Shown here: positions 61,173-64,000 of the stretch, one piece after another | Numbering within the stretch: the stretch's first letter is position 1 | How the letters are laid out: each line of letters begins with the position of its first letter | Source of the DNA: Elusimicrobiaceae bacterium | GTDB taxonomy: Bacteria; Elusimicrobiota; Elusimicrobia; Elusimicrobiales; Elusimicrobiaceae | Reading direction: 5' to 3' | Assembly (NCBI GenBank): GCA_017961585.1 | Contig: JAGCWX010000016.1 | Span: forward strand, 19,483-83,482 | DNA: 64,000 nt | Notes under the pieces: generated by a model | The model's input: only the letters and a program-made list of their open reading frames with translations | The model's database searches: none | What the model was told of the DNA's origin: nothing | Made by a program: the position numbers and the translations under genes

Positions 61173-63992
61173 TTATTGTACTTTTTGTTTCTTTTGATAC
61201 CAAAACGAGGCTACAATCAGCAGTACCGCCAGACCAAATAGGCCCAAAATGCGGTACAGGGCTTGCAGTTGCCAAATATCGGAAAGGAAAAATTTGGCTA
61301 ACGTGAGCAGCATAATTCCTGCCCCTACTTTAGAAACTACACTTTTTTGCAACCGGAGTCCCAAACCGATGGTGCAAAATCCAAACAGGCCCCAAGCTAG
61401 CGTGTAAGTAAGTGCTTGGGCTAGCTCTCCGGTAAAATCAAAGGATAAGTAGTTCCCCGTATTAAACCAGTGGGCAATTTCAATGTTCAGTAGCCAAAAC
61501 AGCATACAGCCGCCCAACGTGTAAAACGCATTTTTCCAACCGGTTGGTTTATCCCACAAATAACCAACTGTAAATAATGCCCCGGCGGTAAGCCCATATA
61601 TCCACAGGTACCAGTTCCAAATAGGTGTGTTTGGTAACGGGGAGAAATCTCCGCTTAACAGTAGCCAGGCAGACACCATACAAAGTAGTCCGGCCGTAGC
61701 AATTTGCCACCCGCGATAGGGAATTTGTTTGTGTAGATAGGCCAAGAAAACTGCCTCAGCTGCCCACGCCACACATAGCCAGTAATCATGGATTTGCAGC
61801 GGGAAAATAACAGTTAAGAACACCAGTGCAGCCCCGCTCATAAACCCAATGCTAACCGGGTCTGCTTTCCCCCACAATTTGCGTAACAAAAGCGCGTAAA
61901 TGCCTAATAATACGGCAGGGATGAGCCCCAACATATTGCAATCACAATAATCTGCCAAGAGCAAACATTCCATCAAACAGGTACTAAGTCCGGTTAATGC
62001 ACACGCAATCCACGGGCCGGTTTTACCCCAAAAATGTTCTTTACTTAAAAAGGGAATCACGATAAACAGCCCCAGGAAAGCTACTACCCAAATAGATAAA
62101 GTGCCTATCGGTGCGGCTGGATTGGCCCAAGCCAAGCGACCCCACAAAGCGAGTTGTACCAGGCCGGCCCCAACGGCAGCCGCCGGGATCGTAAAGGTTG
62201 TTTTGTATAGGCGAGCAGCCAGGACGGTTAAGGCACATACTACAAAAGCTGTAGCTAATACCCAATTTACTAAGAGTGTATGCCCGGTTTGGGCAATGAC
62301 CGTTAAAATGAGTACAAACGGAGTAAGTGCTGTTACGGCCCCTACGCCTTTTTCTTCCATAGAAATCCCGGTCAGTTTTCCGGTATGGCGTAAGGAAAAA
62401 AATACACCTGCGCACAAAAATAACGGGATAAAACCACTTAGTAAAACTAAGAGGGAACAACCGCATCCACCCGTACCTATCAGTAAACTAATGAATAGAA
62501 ATAAGAATAGTACTCCCACTGCCACAAAAGCTACCCACAACATGCCGGCCAGTACGGCTAGCACTAACGTCCCGGCCAGTAACAAACCCAATATACCAAA
62601 CACACTGATAAAATCAAGCGTAGCCGTTTGCCCGGGTAAGAGCGACAGAACGAGCAGACCAAGCATGGTGGCAATGGGGTAAAATACGGAAAATCCGTCC
62701 GGTCTCTTGCCGTTACGGCACAGGGCCAGTTCCACCCCGCTGTTTAATGCCGCAAACAGCATACAAGCCCCTAACGTAAGCCAAAGAGGCAACTGGGAGG
62801 ATTGGTTCATCATCCAGGTACATAAAATAAGGAAAGATAACACTTTGGCAATGCGTGCAAAGAAATACGCTATGTAATCTTTCCCGGCCAGTACCAAGAT
62901 AAGTCCGTTTACAAGTAGTGCGTAGCCCAATAATTCCAGTGAGGCCACTATTGTGGAAGGCAAATTAGCTACTATCGGGGCAGACAGCCAAGCCCCCACC
63001 GGTAACATGAGTACTAACCCCGCGGTTAAAAATCCACCTACTGCGTACGAAATGACACTAGGGGTTTTGTGTCGGCGTGCTAACCAAGCGCTGGCTACTG
63101 CATAAAGCGAGAAGAAAATCACAACCCCCAAGAGTTTGTAATTTTCTAAGGGGAACAGCCAAGCCGCTTGGCTAAGCCACGTAAACGATAAGGTGCAAAT
63201 TAAAAGTCCGTTCCATCCTTTTTTAACAGCTGCGTAAGCGGCGGCAGCGTTGATACAAAATACGTAGAGGAAAAACGCCACCCATGCATCCGAGCCGTTA
63301 CTTAGCAAAATGGGCGTCAAAAATGCAATAATAGCCCCTAAATAGCCCACATATTTAGCATCTTTTTTAAGAGACGCACCCAAGGCCGCAAAAGAGGTAA
63401 TTGCCATCAACATAAAAGCGGGCGTTAATCCGATGAAATGATAGAAGGTATGGGCGCAAAAGATAGCTGCGTACACAATAGCTAACCCGCTACCCAGCAA
63501 CGTATGGGCTGTAACGCGGTATTTTTCCGGTTTGATGAGGTATCCCGCAGTGGCCAACGTAATCCCGGTCAACGTACTAAGCGTAATACGTAAAGCCGGG
63601 CTAAGTAAACTATTTTCTACGGCATATTTAATACCAAACACCATTCCCAAAAAGAGCATAAACCCACCAATCCACGAGAATAGCTTGGCCGCTGTAATTT
63701 CCACTGGCGGCTTAACAGGTTCTTTTGGTTTTGGGGTATATACTTTAGCTGGTTGTGCCGCTTGCGGTTTTAGAGCTTCTTTTACTTCGTGCATTTCAAA
63801 GTGCGCATTTTCCAAGGCCGGTTGTTCTTTGGTTTGTTGGACCGTTTGTGTTGGTGTTACGGGCGTAGTATCAGCCGAAACAGGCGATTTTTTTGCTGAA
63901 GTTTTTAAATCATCAATTTGCTCTTGCAAACGGTTGACAGTTACTTGTAATACGATAAGCCAAACTAGGCCTATAAATGCGATTAAAGCCAT
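61173..63992 (-). CDS. DUF2339-type polytopic membrane protein
   Basis: A 939-residue protein with an N-terminal helix, a short coiled segment (VNRLQEQIDDLKT), a Pro/Thr/Lys-rich linker (about 35-100) and more than 20 hydrophobic helices. The first conserved helix, LFSWIGGFMLFLGMVFGIKYAVEN, and the overall layout match DUF2339 proteins, whose function is unknown. The ATG at 63992 is taken as start, but only 8 nt of upstream sequence is visible and the frame stays open, so the true start could lie outside the window. Confidence 0.78.
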   Translation of the reverse strand: MALIAFIGLVWLIVLQVTVNRLQEQIDDLKTSAKKSPVSADTTPVTPTQTVQQTKEQPALENAHFEMHEVKEALKPQAAQPAKVYTPKPKEPVKPPVEITAAKLFSWIGGFMLFLGMVFGIKYAVENSLLSPALRITLSTLTGITLATAGYLIKPEKYRVTAHTLLGSGLAIVYAAIFCAHTFYHFIGLTPAFMLMAITSFAALGASLKKDAKYVGYLGAIIAFLTPILLSNGSDAWVAFFLYVFCINAAAAYAAVKKGWNGLLICTLSFTWLSQAAWLFPLENYKLLGVVIFFSLYAVASAWLARRHKTPSVISYAVGGFLTAGLVLMLPVGAWLSAPIVANLPSTIVASLELLGYALLVNGLILVLAGKDYIAYFFARIAKVLSFLILCTWMMNQSSQLPLWLTLGACMLFAALNSGVELALCRNGKRPDGFSVFYPIATMLGLLVLSLLPGQTATLDFISVFGILGLLLAGTLVLAVLAGMLWVAFVAVGVLFLFLFISLLIGTGGCGCSLLVLLSGFIPLFLCAGVFFSLRHTGKLTGISMEEKGVGAVTALTPFVLILTVIAQTGHTLLVNWVLATAFVVCALTVLAARLYKTTFTIPAAAVGAGLVQLALWGRLAWANPAAPIGTLSIWVVAFLGLFIVIPFLSKEHFWGKTGPWIACALTGLSTCLMECLLLADYCDCNMLGLIPAVLLGIYALLLRKLWGKADPVSIGFMSGAALVFLTVIFPLQIHDYWLCVAWAAEAVFLAYLHKQIPYRGWQIATAGLLCMVSAWLLLSGDFSPLPNTPIWNWYLWIYGLTAGALFTVGYLWDKPTGWKNAFYTLGGCMLFWLLNIEIAHWFNTGNYLSFDFTGELAQALTYTLAWGLFGFCTIGLGLRLQKSVVSKVGAGIMLLTLAKFFLSDIWQLQALYRILGLFGLAVLLIVASFWYQKKQKVQ

Positions 63993-64000
63993 AGAAATCC

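Overview
The window reads as an ordinary bacterial chromosome segment. It is densely coding, has about 57 protein genes, carries no rRNA, CRISPR array or insertion sequence, and neither genome end is visible. I place it tentatively in Elusimicrobiota (a gut Elusimicrobium-like lineage). The reasons are orphan type IV pilin genes of the KGFTLIELL/ALPQYQKAV type, a diderm envelope (lipoproteins, secreted proteins, a predicted outer-membrane barrel, PE synthesis by PssA/Psd), and an anaerobe's toolkit (butyrate kinase and phosphotransbutyrylase, a three-domain NifU with NifS, a Na+/alanine symporter). The phylum call is inference from gene flavour, not from a marker search.

Region by region. 1-9.1 kb (+): the end of dihydrolipoyl dehydrogenase, TrmJ-like methyltransferase, an SF2 helicase with a membrane segment, buk-ptb, an M23 peptidase, two tandem AAA_28-type NTPases and a SEC-C protein. 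9.2-14.4 kb: an orphan pilin, an anchored unknown protein, YajQ, an MFS nucleoside-type transporter, a receiver domain, a phosphohexomutase and tmRNA. 14.5-16.5 kb (+): a YacP-like nuclease, tRNA-Leu(UAA), psd and pssA. 16.6-23.5 kb (-): rplM-rpsI, two 5'-nucleotidase-family proteins and dus, then nifU-nifS. 23.6-29.0 kb (+): nadK-recN, a small Cys-rich membrane protein, a secreted barrel-like protein and glycerate kinase. 29.0-37.9 kb (-): hpt-ftsH-glmM-pdxJ-glmS-nnrD-hydrolase-HAD, a nearly gapless run joining amino-sugar synthesis, PLP synthesis and repair functions. 38.1-41.1 kb (+): two secreted paralogues with ChaN/Tiki-like motifs. 41.2-48.1 kb (-, with tRNA-Tyr on +): mutS-mutL, corA and an AGCS symporter. 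48.2-53.6 kb: a nucleoside phosphorylase, a second orphan pilin, a TPR-TM-kinase, murI-pgeF and a receiver-GGDEF protein. 53.7-61.1 kb (+): an ankyrin membrane protein, a repeat-rich gene-free stretch, and a MarR-led lipid operon. 61.2-64 kb (-): a DUF2339-type polytopic membrane protein.

The most interesting system is the 55.0-61.1 kb operon. It holds a MarR regulator with a dyad inside its own promoter, an LplT-PlsC-acyl-ACP synthetase trifusion, a PlsY domain fused to a GNAT domain, and a class V aminotransferase. Together these could make or remodel an N-acylated amino lipid; the product is not known from sequence. Other points of note: eight genes have a good -10 box 6-8 nt before the ATG and no Shine-Dalgarno (leaderless transcripts); a 5'-nucleotidase-like lipoprotein has lost its metal ligands beside an intact paralogue; the predicted tmRNA tag ends in ANA; and a mirrored array of short doublet repeats, with a terminator facing the minus strand, may be a small RNA gene.
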